64,000 bases of DNA from Vitellaria paradoxa (Eukaryota; Streptophyta; Magnoliopsida; Ericales; Sapotaceae). The translations under genes were made by a program, and so were the position numbers. The notes beneath the pieces are model-generated. The model did not search any database. It saw only the letters and a list, made by a program, of their open reading frames with translations, and had not been told where the DNA came from. The stretch is taken from positions 51,112,372 to 51,176,371 of the forward strand of contig CM034240.1 in assembly GCA_019916065.1 (NCBI GenBank), written 5' to 3'. Below, one piece after another: positions 46,166 to 57,303 of this stretch (position 1 is the stretch's first letter; every line of letters begins with the position of its first letter).

Positions 46166-47749
46166 GACGCGTTTGGAGACAATTTTTAGTAAAAAGTTAT
46201 TAACTGTTGACTTTTGATTGTTTGATAAATAACTAATTTTTATCATTTTTTACTCAATTACGATAATTTTTTAATTTAAAAGTTATCAAAAATTATTAAT
46301 TGTCGTTAAATATTACTAAAAATTGTTAAAATTTTTATCAAATACTTAAAAATTAAAAAAAAATAGTAAATATTATTACTTGTTTCCTCAAACACATTAA
46401 AAAATTACAATTAGTAATTTTTGACAAAAAAATACAAAATTACAAAAAATTTTACTTCCAAATACCCGCAATAGGAACAGAACATCTATATGTTTGTGAA
46501 TTATAATTGATGCCCACAAAGCGTGCAAAAATTCCAAACTTATGTGAACCATAATGGAGTATGCCCGTTCTTTTATTTTTAAGTGAATTACAAAACATTT
46601 ACGCTAATTTTCCCTGAATTGTTTTAATTAATTTTGTCGAATGACTTCGTAGTGAGTTAAGGATGCTCGTATTCCAGTAAAATTTAAATTATATCAAATT
46701 TTGTATTCTTGTTTAATTATTGTAAACCAAAAAATCGTATTTTTTTTATTCATATAACTTTGGACTCCGGTAAAAAGAAAAAAAAATAGAAAAAAGAAAG
46801 AAATCGAAGCGCGTCAGACGAGCAGCAGTTTTATACAAGGCAAATTTTTTGCTGACAAATGAAAATATATACATATATATTTATATTATATTTAACGTAT
46901 AGATCTGTAATTTAAAAAAAAAATGACACCATCTAGACGAAAAATTTATATTAAACAATCCACAGGACTAATTCGGGATAACTCTCAAATTCCACTAATC
47001 TAAAGCAACATTTGGTTTGTTTTTTTATTTTTTGTTTTAAATTCATTTTTTATTTTGTATTTTTGAAAATAAAGAAAATAGTTCAAAATTTATTTAGTTA
47101 TCTTTGTTTTTAAAATTTGTTTTTGAAAACTGAAAATGAGTTTACATATGAAATGAAAAATAATAAAAAATCATTTTGAGAATTTTTAACAAAAAATAAG
47201 AAAAAATCTCAAAACAAAGAAAACAGAATTTTTTCTATTCTCTCATTTTGAAATTTGTAACACATAAAATAAAAAAATAAATCAAATGCCACCTAAGTAA
47301 AATCCTCAATTTTACGCAAAAGTCATAATTTTAATGATTACAATTTTATTTAATTGGAATAAAAGTATCAGAAGTGACTATTATTCACTATAAATGTTTT
47401 CTAATTTTACTCTTACAAATGATTTTTTTTTTTTTTGGGCCTCTTTGTAAAAAAAATATTTTAGCATGTGTATTTTCTAAGAATTGTATGGAACTTGCTT
47501 ATGTCCATAAATATATATTACTTAAACTTATATATTTTTTAAATTAAAAATTTATGAATACATTTAAATTGTTAAATTTTAATCTAACAATTCAGATCAA
47601 AATATTATAAAATGGGTATCAAAATTAATATGAGTCTCCCCTCCTCAATATTCTAAAACACATTTCCTGAGTTATTAAAATTTCTCACATACGTTACGGA
47701 AGACACTCATTTTTTTTTATATTTCATACCAACTTCTCTCCTGCGGTGG
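46166..47749. other. AT-rich spacer before truncated subtilase copy 3
   Basis: Nothing recognisable and no ORF. The 5' half of subtilase copy 3 would be expected near its right end but is missing. Confidence 0.45.
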
Positions 47750-49896
47750 GTTCGCAGCATACTCATACCTCCTCCCAGCGACAATGGTCAGCTATACTGA
47801 CGGCAAGAAGATCAAAGCTTACGTCAAATCTGTCCCTTCGCGTAGGGCGACCACCGTGTTCAAAGGAACGGTGATCGGAACTTCACCCCCTGCTCCAAGG
47901 ATTGCGAGCTTCTCCAGCCGCGGTCCAAACAATCTGACGGCAGAAATTCTCAAATCGGACGTCATAGCTCCGGGCGTTGATATCCTGGCCGGTTGGACCC
48001 GTGATACGAGCCCCAGTACACTGGACTCTGACCCGAGAAGGGTAAAATTCAATGTCATATCGGGCACATCCATGGCATGCCCGCACGTGACAGGGTTGGC
48101 TGCGTTGCTTCTCAAGGTGCACCCGAAGTGGACCCCAGCAGCGATCAAATCTGCCGTTAGACAACAGCTTACAATAAAGATAATTCAGGGCTTAATATTA
48201 AAGATGGTGCAACCGGAAAAAACATCTACACCGTTTGCCCACGGGTCTGGACACGTGGATGCATTCAAAGCGCTTGATCCAGGGCTGGTTTATGGCATGG
48301 GTGGGCGTGATTACTTGGGGCCGTTTAATAATACTGTCGTTTTTTTGTTGTTATTTTTCTGTTACTGTTTTCTGTTTTTTTATTTTCTGTTGCCGTTTAT
48401 TTTTTTTAAAATGAAAACTGAAACTGCGTTTGAAAATGTAAGTTTGTTTATAATTATTAATTTTTTATTTTAGAAAATATTTAATTTTATTAGTTTAAAA
48501 AAAATAGAACTTAATAAAATATATTTTATATTAATTTAATTTAATTAATAATATTAATTAAATTAATATAGTAAATTATTTATTAAAATCATTTAATTCA
48601 ATAAATATAAAATATATTAAAATATATTATTTATTAAAAATAATTTAATAAAATATATTTCATATTAAATAAATAATTAAATTAGATTAATTATTAAATT
48701 AAATTATTTATTTTTAAATTAATTAAATTCATTTTACGATTTGATTAATTTAATTTTTATAAAATATATTTTATTAAATTATTTAATTTGTATAAAATAT
48801 ATTTTATTAAATTATATGAATTCAATTAATTTAAAAATAAATAATTTAATTTAATAATTAAATTATGATATAATTATTTATTATGATATAATAATTTAAT
48901 TTAATTATGATATTTATTTAAAATAATTTAATAATAATTATTAAATTAAATTAAAAATTAATGTAATTTCATTATTTATTATTAATTATTTTATATAAAT
49001 TGATTTAATTATTAAATAAAATAAATTAATTATGATATTTATTTCAAAAAATTTAGTAATAATTAATTATTAATTTAATTTAAATTAATTAATTTAGTTT
49101 TATTATTTATTAAAAATAATTAATTTATATAATTAATTTAATTTATTGAATTTAATTATATTATTTATTAAAATAACTTATTTTAATTAAATATTTGAAT
49201 AAAATAATTTATTTTTATATAATGTAACAAAAATAGACAAAGTTTTAAAATTGATAAAATATTGACAACAGAAAAGAAAATCAGAGTGAAAACACATTTT
49301 TTCTGTTTACGTATTTTTGTTTATGTTTTTATTTTTTTTTAAACAAAAAAACGTAAACATGTTTCTGTTACGAGTTTACAAAATTTTAAAAATATAAACA
49401 AAAAACAGAAATGCTACCAAACGGGATCTTGGCATTCCTATGCGCCATTGGATACAATAATAAGCAAATTGCAGTTTTTCTAAGAGGGTCTGGTAAGGTG
49501 GATTGCAATAAACAGAGCTTATCTAGTTCTGGTTATCTTAATTACCCATCATTCTCTGTTGTGTTTCGTCCGAACAGGAAGGTGGTGACCTACAAGAGGG
49601 TGGTAACAAACGTTGGGAATTCTGTGGATTCGATTTATAAGGTTAAAGTTATTGCTCCAAGAGGTGTTAATGTCAGTGTTTCTCCGAGTGAACTTGTGTT
49701 TAACAAAGAGAAGAAGAGGCTATCCTACAAAATCTCATTCACCAGTACTGTTAATGTTGATCACGAGTTGGGTGAATTTGGAGTTCCTTCCTCCCAAGCA
49801 TTTGGGTCGATCGAATGGTCTGACGGAACTCATCTAGTGAGGAGCCCTATTGCTGTGGTGTGGAGCCGTCAACGTAACTTAGTGGCATCCATGTAA
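47750..49896 (+). pseudogene. Subtilase copy 3, 5'-truncated and interrupted by a MITE
   Basis: Homology to the intact copy starts at about residue 440 (AYSYLLPATMVSYTDG) in the PA domain. The signal peptide, prodomain, Asp, His and Asn are missing. The catalytic Ser context VISGTSMACPHVTG is kept. A 1-bp loss at about 48159 and a 1-bp gain in an A run near 48217-48222 shift about 20 codons and then restore the frame. At codon context RDYL the coding sequence is cut by the 1,111-bp element at 48318-49428. It resumes AFLCAIGYNNKQIAVFL and runs to a stop at 49896 through the fibronectin-III-like domain. It is more diverged from copies 1 and 2 than they are from each other. Confidence 0.92.
48318..49428. 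mobile_element. AT-rich Tourist-like MITE inside subtilase copy 3
   Basis: Flanked by TTG at 48315-48317 and 49429-49431; CTTGG on each side is the longest possible duplication. Termini are imperfect inverted repeats: GGGCCGTTTAATAATACTG on the left, and the reverse complement of the right end reads GATCCCGTTTGGTAGCATTTCTG. Without it the subtilase reads continuously, as in copies 1 and 2. The core is TTAAT-rich and non-coding. The ~3-bp target and G-rich ends suggest a PIF/Harbinger Tourist-type MITE. Confidence 0.85.
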
Positions 49897-51449
49897 AACT
49901 TGTCTAACAAGACTGTAGTAGGCTGATCTTGAATCCCTATCCATAATAAGACGTTTGAGGAAATTAATAAGATGATTGGAAGTATCCTGCGTTATGTTGC
50001 TTGGATTTTTTCAATTGGGATAGTTTGGAAATTTCCTATGCTATATGTTACTTGTCGCCTTGTCTTTTTTTTTTTTTAAGTATATTTAAATTTTTGTCTA
50101 AAATAAATTGATTATAATTAAATTGAACTCAGAATAAAATAATTAGGTTTAAATATTGCTATTCAATGTTAAACACTTACATCATTAGGTAAATTTAAAA
50201 GAAAAAATTACATAAAATGCACTACGACAAAATGAATTAAATGCAATGCTTAATTTTTTACAATTTCTAATAATTGTTGAAACAAATATTTTTTTTTCAA
50301 CGCTTAAAGTTAATCATGAGAAAAAATGCATAACATTACCTTTTTCTTTCAACACATAAGGTGACCGTGAAAATAATAAGTTGAAAAAATTATTTTACAT
50401 TTGCGCCAAAATTTTGGTGCTAAAATATTAAGCAATCTCAATGGTGAGTGAAAATATCTTCACTGAAAATTGGTAAAAATATTTCTGTGTCCTAAAGCAT
50501 TGAAAATAATACTATACTTTAACTCAAAATTAACATTTGATAAAAAGGTTGTTTAATTGACTAACCAAATCAGTGAATAATAGTAAGCCAATCAAAAAAG
50601 TAAAAATTTATGCAGAACTTAAAAAACCTTATACACTATTTTTTTAATCTTCTCTTCTCTTCTCTGTGCATCTTCTCAACTTCTTATCTTCTTTGTGCCT
50701 CTTTTTAACTTTTTCATAGATTTCTTTCTCTCGTCTTCAAGAAAGTATGTTTATTTCAATTTTATATTATGTCGCAATTATAAATTTGAATTGTCAATCA
50801 TCAATACTATTAATACTTTCTTAAATTTTAGGGTTTTGTAGTACTGGAAAGGGAGTTTTTTTTTTTTTTTTGTTTGATTTCAGATTAAGGGCAACCGATC
50901 AGCATCAATTTCAGATATATTTCATATATATATATATATAGGTTACATTAGAACTAGATACTGTATTTTAATTTAATTGTTTTATTTATTCCTTCCTCAG
51001 ATTCATATATCAGAGAATATATATTGTTTAACCAAAACTTTTTATTTTATTTTATTTTTTTTTAAGTTGAGATCTTTTCTGTATCTCTTTTCAACTTCTT
51101 CATAAATTTCTTTCTCTTATTTTTAAGAAGGTATATTTATCTCAATGTTATATTATATCACAATTATAAATTTGGATTATCAATCTCTAAAACTATTAAC
51201 ACTTTCTTAAATTTTAAAGTTTTGCAGTACTAAAAAAGGAGCCCTTTTTTTTTTTTTTTGATTTCAAATCAAGGGCAACTGGTCGGCATTGATTCCAGGT
51301 ATATTTCATTTATATATACAGGTTACATTAGAACCAAATACTATGTTATTTATTTATTTCTTTCTTTGATTTACATATCAGAGAATATATATTATTTAAT
51401 CAAAACTTTATTATTTATTTTTTAAGCCAAGTTAACCCAAACTTGTTTA
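49897..51449. other. AT-rich spacer with CACTA-like end and tandem duplication
   Basis: GCACTACGACAAAATG at about 50219 resembles a CACTA terminus. It is followed by TTGAAAA-type words and could be a decayed non-autonomous element. No gene is visible. Confidence 0.4.
50655..51430. repeat. ~380-bp tandem duplication
   Basis: CAATTATAAATTTG occurs at 50775 and 51161, and GGTTACATTAGAAC at 50941 and 51321. A poly-T run and GATTTCA.ATxAAGGGCAAC precede the second pair in both units. Spacing is 368-386 bp because of indels. Confidence 0.75.
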
Positions 51450-51632
51450 TATAAAAGTTGCACTTTCTCAAATTGTTTATGTTGTCCATGAGTTTGCTCC
51501 AAAGTTGCTTGTTATGTTCAAACCATTTACTTAGAATATTGTTTTTGCAACAATGTAAATGGGCATAATTTTATATACGAATGAAAATTTTAGAATATAC
51601 TTTACTAATTGTATTTTTAAGTTTTGTTGTAC
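51450..51632 (+). repeat. Left part of the 1.76-kb repeat, split by CACTA
   Basis: Matches 34438-34616 (TGCACTTTCTCAAATTGTTTATG and ATTTTTAAGTTTTGTTGT). It continues at 61528 on the other side of the CACTA element. Confidence 0.88.
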
Positions 51633-51659
51633 CACTACAAAAAACGCTGGATTTATCGG

Positions 51660-51905
51660 CCGCCTAAAGCGGTCGAGAAAAGCCTAAAAAGCGGCCGAGA
51701 AAATTTTTGTCGACCGCATCACGACCGCTTACTAGCAGTCATATACGCTGGGGTCGAGAAATACAATTTTCGACTACCTTAAGGCGGTCGACAAAAGTTT
51801 CGTCCGTCATAAGGCAGTCGACAAAAACAATCTTCCTCGTCAGCCCAAGAAGCGGACGATAAGGCTTTTTCGACTGCCTAGTAGCGGTCGACTAAAGTGT
51901 TGCTG
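51660..51905. repeat. CACTA left subterminal repeats
   Basis: About nine copies, in both orientations, of a motif near GCGGTCGACAAAA: AAAGCGGTCGAGAAAA, AAGGCGGTCGACAAAAG, TTTTCGACTGCC and similar. Clustered subterminal motifs are the usual transposase or accessory-protein binding sites in CACTA elements. That role is inferred here. Confidence 0.75.
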
Positions 51906-52261
51906 TTAAAAAAAAACAATTTCATTTTATACTAAAAGAACAACTATACATTTATGTAGAAAAATCCTTCTGCACTGATTATACCTGTATATATACTAAG
52001 ATAAAATTACAATTATCCAACAAGATTTGTAAATTTTCATAAAATACGTAACAAAATACATAAAATATTGAAGAGTTTAATTAAAAACACTTTGAAAACA
52101 AAACGTCCCCATGCATCCTTCGTAATCGACCTCAAATCAATTTGAGAACCCATTGAACCTGAAAAGCACAAAACAATTATATTAAAAATGTTATATGTTT
52201 TGTGAATTTAAAATCAAATTCATAAAATAAATTTGAAGTGTGAATATTTAAATATAATCAA

Positions 52262-54600
52262 ACTTAAATGTGAGTTGATTCTACTCGAGGCCTTCTCTGA
52301 CCCGTCGTGACTCGGATTAAAGCCCTATCTGTTCCCACAATGTCTAAATGACTTAGACTAACTATACGTGAAATTTGGTTTGCAACAGACCTCGTTCGCT
52401 CTATTTAGGAGTCAAAACCTTAGTTCTGCTTGCTATAAACCTTAAGTGTAAACTTGATCTTACCCGAGAATATCCTGGGCCCGTCGTGACTCAGATTCAA
52501 GTCCTGTTTATTCCAACAGTCTCTAAATGACCTAGACTCACTACGGGTGAAATTTGGTTTGTAACGGACCTCGTTTGCTCTATTTGAGGAGTTGAAACCT
52601 AAGTAGCTGACACTTAAGCCTTAGGTGTCAAGTCAATCCTACCCAGGGCCATTCCAGGCCCGCAGTGACTTAAATTCAAGCCTCGTCTATTCCTGTAGTC
52701 TCTAAATGATGTAAACTCACTACACATGAAGTTTGGTATGCAATGGATCCCATTTGCTCAGTATGAGGAGTCGTAACCTAAGTTCTTAACAGTTAAGCCT
52801 TAAGTGCCAACTCGATTCTACTTAGGGCCATTTCGGGCCTGCCGTGATTTAGATTTAAGCCCTATCTATTCTTACAGTTTTTAAATTATCTAGACTTACT
52901 ACACGTGAATTGTGGTATGCAACGGACTCCGTTTGTAAGTTTCAAGGAGTCAAACCCTAAGTAGTCGACACTTAAGCCTTAAGTGCTGACTCAACCTACC
53001 CGGGGCCATTCTGGGCCCACCGTGACTTAGATTCAAGCTCTGTCTACTCTCACAATTTCTAAATGACCTAGACTCACTACACGTGAGGTTTGGTATGCAA
53101 CGGATCCCATTTGCTCGGTTTGAGGAGTCGAAACGTAAGTACTTGACACTTAAGCCTTAAGTGCCAACACAATCTTACCCGGGGCCATTCTGGGCCCACT
53201 GTGACTCGGATTCAAGCTCCGTCTATTCTCACAATCTCTACATGATGTAGACTCACTATACATGAGGTTTGGTATACAATGGACCCCGTTTGCTCGGTCT
53301 GAGAAGTCGAAACCTAAGTTCTTGACACTTAAGCCTTAAGTGCCAACTCGATCCTAACATGGCCTATTTTGGGCTTGCCGTGATTCAAATTCAATCCCCA
53401 TCTATTTCTACAGTTTTTAAATGATCTAGACTCACTACACATGAATTTTGGCATGCAACGGACCCCGTTTGCAAATTTCAAGGAGTCGAACCCTAAGTAG
53501 TTGACACTTAGGCCTTAAGTGCCAACTCAATCTTACCCGGGGCCATTCCAGGCCCACCATGACTCAGATTTTAGCTCTGACTATTCTTGTAATCTTTAAA
53601 TGACATAGACTGACTACACGTGAAGTTTGGTATGCAATCGACCTCGTTTGCTCGGTTTGAGAAGTTGAAATCTAAGTTCTTAACACTTAAGCCTTAACTA
53701 CCGACTCAATTCTACTCGGGGCTATTCCAGGCCCACCGTGACTCAAATTCAAGCTCCATCTACTCTCAAAATCTCTAAATGACCTAGACTCGCTACACAT
53801 GAGGTTTGGTATGCAACGGACCCCATTTGCTCTGTTTGAGGAGTCGAAATCTAAGTAATTGACACTTAAGCCTTAAGTGCTTACACAATCTTACCTGGGG
53901 CCATTCTGGGCCCACTATGACTCGGATTCAAGCTCTGTCTATTCTCACAATCTCTAAATGATGTTGACTCACTACACATGAAGTTTGGTATGCAATGGAC
54001 CCCGTTTGCTCTGTTTGAGAAGTCGAAACCTAAGTTCTTGACACTTAAGCCTTAAGTACCGACTCGATCCTACCCAGGACCATTTTGGGCCTACCGTGAT
54101 TCAGATTTAATCCCCATCTATTTCTACAGTTTTTAAATAATCTAGACTCACTACACGTGAAGTTTGGTACGCAACGGATCCCGTTCGCAAGTTTTAAGAA
54201 GTCAAACCCTAAGTAGTTGATACTTAAGCCTTAACTGCTAACTTAATCCTACCCGGGGCCATTCTAGGCCCACCGTGACTCAAATTCAAGCTCTATCTAT
54301 TCTCACAATCTCTAAATGACCTAAACTCACTACACATGAAAGTTTGGTATGCAACGGACCCCGTTTGCTCAGTTTGAGAAGTTGAAATCTAAGTTCTTAA
54401 CACTTAAGCCTTAAGTGCCGACTCAATCCTACTTGGGGACATTTCGGGCTTGCCGTGACTTGTATTCAAGCTCCGTCTATTCTAACAATATCTAAATGAC
54501 CTAGACTTATTACACGTGAAATTTGGTATGTAACAGACCCCGTTTGCTCAGTTTGAAGAGTCATAACCTAGGTTTCGTTCGCTATAACCCTTAAGTTTGA
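52262..54600. repeat. 13-unit ~179-bp tandem array inside the CACTA element
   Basis: A CTAGACTCACTACACGTG-like landmark recurs at about 52350, 52528, 52710, 52890, 53067, 53247, 53427, 53606, 53784, 53964, 54143, 54323 and 54500 (spacing 177-182). Each unit also has GGGGCCATTCTGGGCCCACC, CAACGGACCCCGTTTGCTC and ACACTTAAGCCTTAAGTGCC-like segments. The bases before the landmark (GACC, GATG, xATC) and a GCAAGTTTCAAGGAGTC variant in units 4, 7 and 11 suggest an overlaid three-unit period. There is no long ORF. It lies just 3' of the accessory gene. Confidence 0.92.
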
Positions 54601-54676
54601 ACTCTATATCATAAATTATATACAACAGTTAAAATTAAAACTTTGTAAATAGCTTTATACCTCACGATGATCGTAT

Positions 54677-56809
54677 CTACGTCGCAGAGGCCGGTCCTGT
54701 GTCATCGTCTCCATCCTACAATTAATATGATACAATTTTAGTTATTGTTTATTGTAAAGAGAATACAATCATAATAAAATGAAAATTTAAAACTTATATT
54801 ATGTTACCCGAGCTCGGTGCTGCTTATCACGAAACTCTGCCTGCAACTGGTCCCGCAAATAATCAATGCGCTCCTCCATCTCAACACGAACTTCGTCAAG
54901 CACCTCAGCTCGAACCTCAGTCTGGACCTCAGCACGAACACTAGCAAGAATCTCTGCCTGAAGCTCAGCTCGGAGCTCCTCCCGAATCTCTGCACGCAAT
55001 TCCTCACGCACGTCCGCTCTAAATGTGTCCAAGCGCTTAGCTAGGAGTCGCTCAATCTCCGCCTCTGTGCATATTTGCGATGTTGTACCAGCCGCTGCCG
55101 CTACCGCCTGCCGCACCACGGATCGTGGTATGCCAGAGCCAACGCCGTGCGTGTAGCCATGGCTATCCCGGCCTACGACCTCCGCATAAATCCTGTCCAG
55201 GACCTCCGGTAAGTCATGCTCTGCCTCTGGGAGCTCTGCTTGATGTGCCTGGATCCGTGCCATGATGGCTCGGACGTCGGGGTGTGTGGGATTACGTATT
55301 CTCTCGAATACGTGAACTCGATCGGTGGGAATCCCCTGTGTGCGCATCTGCACAAAACGTCATTTACATTAACTATCAAAAAATGAAGGATAAACAAATA
55401 TAAGTTACAGTGAAGTACAACATAACTATATATACCTCATGGAGTATATCCTGAATGTGCCTCCCCCCAGTCGTGTGTGGTGCGCCAAGGTTGGCCCGAT
55501 TGGCTGAGTTCGTAGCCGCCTCAGCCTGCATTCAAATTAGCGGCAATTATCAAAAAGATTTATTAACTTCACAAACACGAAACAAATAAATTCTAAACTA
55601 ATATTAAATTATACCTGGGCTGAGTCACTCGACTAATATGCTACGAGGTCTGGCCACTGCTCTGGAACCACGCAAGGAGGACATCGCTGTAGGATGTCTG
55701 GCGATCCTGCGAAAGGCACGAAATATTTCCTTTTCACGATACACTTGTGGTCTTTCCAAATCTTTCGGCACTTAGCCATACATACAGGCCGAAACTCTGA
55801 AGGACAATCAGCCACATTATCCTAATCATACAATTTATGTCATATATTAGCAATGATACTACATAATAATTATTTCAATGGAAACACGTTAACGTAGCTC
55901 ACCATGACCTCTTGCCATATGCAGTCTAATATCTCGACAGGTACAGCTGCCCAATCCATGTAATTCAACGGTATGAGGCATCTATCGTGGACCATCACAC
56001 CCAACTGCCTAATGAGGCGGCTACCCGACTTCCCTACAGGGTGATAGTGGCTAGTAAACTCAACTTGACGAGACTGGCCAGTACCCCAACCCTGTAGAGG
56101 AGTGGTGGGCCCTCTCGTGGCACGAGAGGCTGCTGTAGTACTCGCAGACCCTGCTAAGTGTGTAAATTATATGTCATACTTTAATCAAAAAATATAAAAC
56201 TAACCAATATGATCTATCATTTATATAAAAAAAACATATACCTGATGGATTCGAAGAACCTGGGCACGACGTGGGTGGCGGTGTAGCTGCCGCGGCAAAG
56301 GTGGTAGATGTGGCAGGTGGCTGAGTAATAGGCGGGGTAGACGTCGAGGCTATCGGAGAGAGTCGTGCTCTTCGAGACGACGATGCATCCCGATGCCCAC
56401 GGCTGGGGATGGGTATGGGAGGCCAACTGGAACCGGATGGCTCGGTATGGGACATGGGATAAGTACTATCAATAGTGGGTGGCCTGAGAAGTGAACAATA
56501 TGAATGCAACGGGGACATGATGGGTGGCACCATTGGTGATGGGGGGTCCTGTCGCTGATGCGTGGGGGCTCTAGGATCTGATCTGGTAGGCGCGTGTGCG
56601 GAGGCAGGTGGCTGTGGGGTCTGCGGATGAGGTGTGGAGGTATATACCGCGGTGGGTTGAGCAATATCAGGTGCCTGCGTGGGATCAGAGTCAAAATTCA
56701 TCTGAGTATCCTCTGGAGGCTGAGTGGCATCAGTATCTCTCATGTGATCTACACCAGCTGCATCATCAGCTGTCGCACGTGCACGAGCAGCACGGAGTGC
56801 CTCACCCAT
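54677..56809 (-). pseudogene. CACTA accessory gene (Ptta/En/Spm, Transposase_24-like), six exons, one stop
   Basis: Six exons on the minus strand join with GT-AG borders and consistent phase: 56809-56242, 56150-55903, 55821-55615, 55525-55436, 55347-54808 and 54715-54677. They total 564 codons. The N-terminal third is a Pro/Thr/Ser-rich low-complexity region. The middle has SGSRLIRQLGVMV, IPLNYMDWAAVPVEILDCIW, CRKIWKDHKCIVKRKYF, NRANLGAPHTTGGRHI and VFERIRNP, the order seen in plant Ptta/En/Spm ORF2 proteins. The C-terminus is an R/E-rich helix of eight-residue repeats (REELRAEI, REELRAEL). Related TNPA-like proteins bind subterminal repeats. One in-frame TAG at 55633-55635 replaces the Trp expected in the usual YW sequence; otherwise all exons are open. 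It may be a recent nonsense mutation. Confidence 0.8.
54830..55035 (-). repeat. 24-bp (8-codon) repeats coding the C-terminal helix
   Basis: About six degenerate octads (REELRAEI, REELRAEL, QAEILASV, RAEVQTEV, RAEVLDEV, RVEMEERI) lie in exon 5 of the accessory gene. The pattern predicts a long charged helix or coiled coil for multimerisation. Confidence 0.7.
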
Positions 56810-57303
56810 GGTAAGTGGACGACCTATCTTCCCTGCCTCGAGCCATCTATCAAATCCCTAAAGTGTTAATATTTCAACATCAACAAAAAAATATTAACTA
56901 ACGATGTTCAGCCTACATATGAATGACATTAATTTTTTAAATGACCTATGACTATAAAAAATTGAATAGTCAATACCCGATACTGAGATCTTTTATTGAT
57001 TGGTATCAATTAAAAATTGGAGAAAACTCACACTAATCTACGTTGGTATGTAGTCACCTTAGTGCAATATCTAGATAAATTAAGCCAAACAAAGGAAACA
57101 AACTAGAAAGACAATGATATTCCAAGAAAAGATGAATCCCAATACATGGAGTTGCTCCATTCTTGGTGATCAAAGCAATGAAAATTTTCAAATCTAGCTA
57201 CTGAATTTCTAATCCAAAGTTGGACAACTTAATCTACCTAGAGTTCTTTGCACCATTATAGTGTATTTGACCAACCTCTTTACTATCATGACCATAACTA
57301 TAA
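56810..57303. other. Region 5' of the CACTA accessory gene
   Basis: The minus-strand frame stays open just upstream of the ATG, reading FDRWLEAGKIGRPLT back to a possible AG acceptor at about 56858. An extra upstream exon is therefore possible. The rest shows nothing recognisable. Confidence 0.4.

Noticed and set aside
47784..48473. 229-residue open frame as a separate short subtilase gene
   Set aside because: It lacks signal peptide, prodomain, Asp, His and Asn, and its last ~45 residues are translated from the MITE.
52262..54600. Regular repeats that could look like a CRISPR array
   Set aside because: Units are tandem ~179-bp repeats with no unique spacers, in plant DNA inside a CACTA element.
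56594..56869. Plus-strand open frames opposite the CACTA accessory gene
   Set aside because: The minus strand has consistent exons and splice phases; the plus-strand frames are antisense shadows.
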